From: DATAXV01 sp036272915
GTDB lineage: Bacteria > Chloroflexota > Dormibacteria > Dormibacterales > Dormibacteraceae
Length of the DNA: 14,141 bases
NCBI GenBank assembly: GCA_036272915.1
Contig: DATAXV010000007.1
Coordinates: 1-14,141 of the forward strand
Direction: 5' to 3'
Both the position numbers and the translations under genes were made by a program. How positions within the stretch are numbered: position 1 is the first letter of the stretch; the number at the start of each line of letters is the position of its first letter. Below the pieces are notes generated by a model. The model ran no database searches, was not told where the DNA came from, and was given only the letters and a program-made list of their open reading frames with translations. Shown here piece by piece: positions 14,141-14,141 of the stretch.

Positions 14141-14141
14141 C

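Overview
This is a high-GC (about 70% by eye) bacterial chromosome segment with strong G/C bias at third codon positions. The dominant feature is a SufR-led SUF iron-sulfur cluster operon that uses SufU rather than SufA/SufE, which points to a high-GC Gram-positive-related (Terrabacteria) lineage such as Actinobacteria, Chloroflexota or Dormibacterota. This placement is an inference and I cannot narrow it from sequence alone. I see no insertion sequence, integrase, phage gene, CRISPR array, tRNA or rRNA.

Left flank (1-2024): a MarR-type regulator (minus strand) is divergent from an FMN-dependent NADH-azoreductase/quinone-reductase-like flavoprotein. A 12-bp perfect palindrome lies between them. 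The flavoprotein converges almost end-to-end (1 nt gap) with a class I SAM methyltransferase gene, and a 12-bp-stem hairpin is folded into the last codons of the flavoprotein.

Core (2137-8864): a tightly packed plus-strand operon, sufR-sufC-sufB-sufD-Rieske ferredoxin-sufS-sufU-rhodanese-sufT. Adjacent genes overlap or are separated by at most 4 nt. SufS takes sulfur from cysteine, SufU relays it, SufBCD assembles the cluster, and SufT helps maturation. The embedded Rieske protein and rhodanese are plausible electron and sulfur accessories. A CAAC-N6-GTTG inverted repeat, the known SufR operator form, sits in the promoter just upstream of sufR, so autorepression by a cluster-bearing SufR is strongly suggested. 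SufU keeps the SufU-like residues but lacks the long loop usual between its second and third cysteines.

Junction (8865-9255): about 390 nt holding a hairpin, a 44-residue two-helix membrane miniprotein with its start codon in the hairpin loop, and a short open frame (9101-9232) that may be the tail of a decayed or frameshifted small gene.

Right half (9256-14141): a second MarR regulator is divergent from an FSP1/AIFM2-like FAD oxidoreductase. Their 90-bp spacer is AT-rich and holds three related dyads in a regular array over a good promoter. Next, on the minus strand, come a single-pass membrane protein with an N-terminal WWDG-x2-W motif and an Erm-type rRNA adenine dimethyltransferase whose reading frame is broken by an apparent single +1 shift near 11409. 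Finally, on the plus strand, come a Gfo/Idh/MocA oxidoreductase and an MmcQ/YjbR-family protein, followed by a strong GC-rich hairpin at the window edge. Several genes have a TANNNT -10-like hexamer 7-12 nt before the start codon and no clear ribosome binding site, suggesting frequent leaderless or near-leaderless mRNAs.
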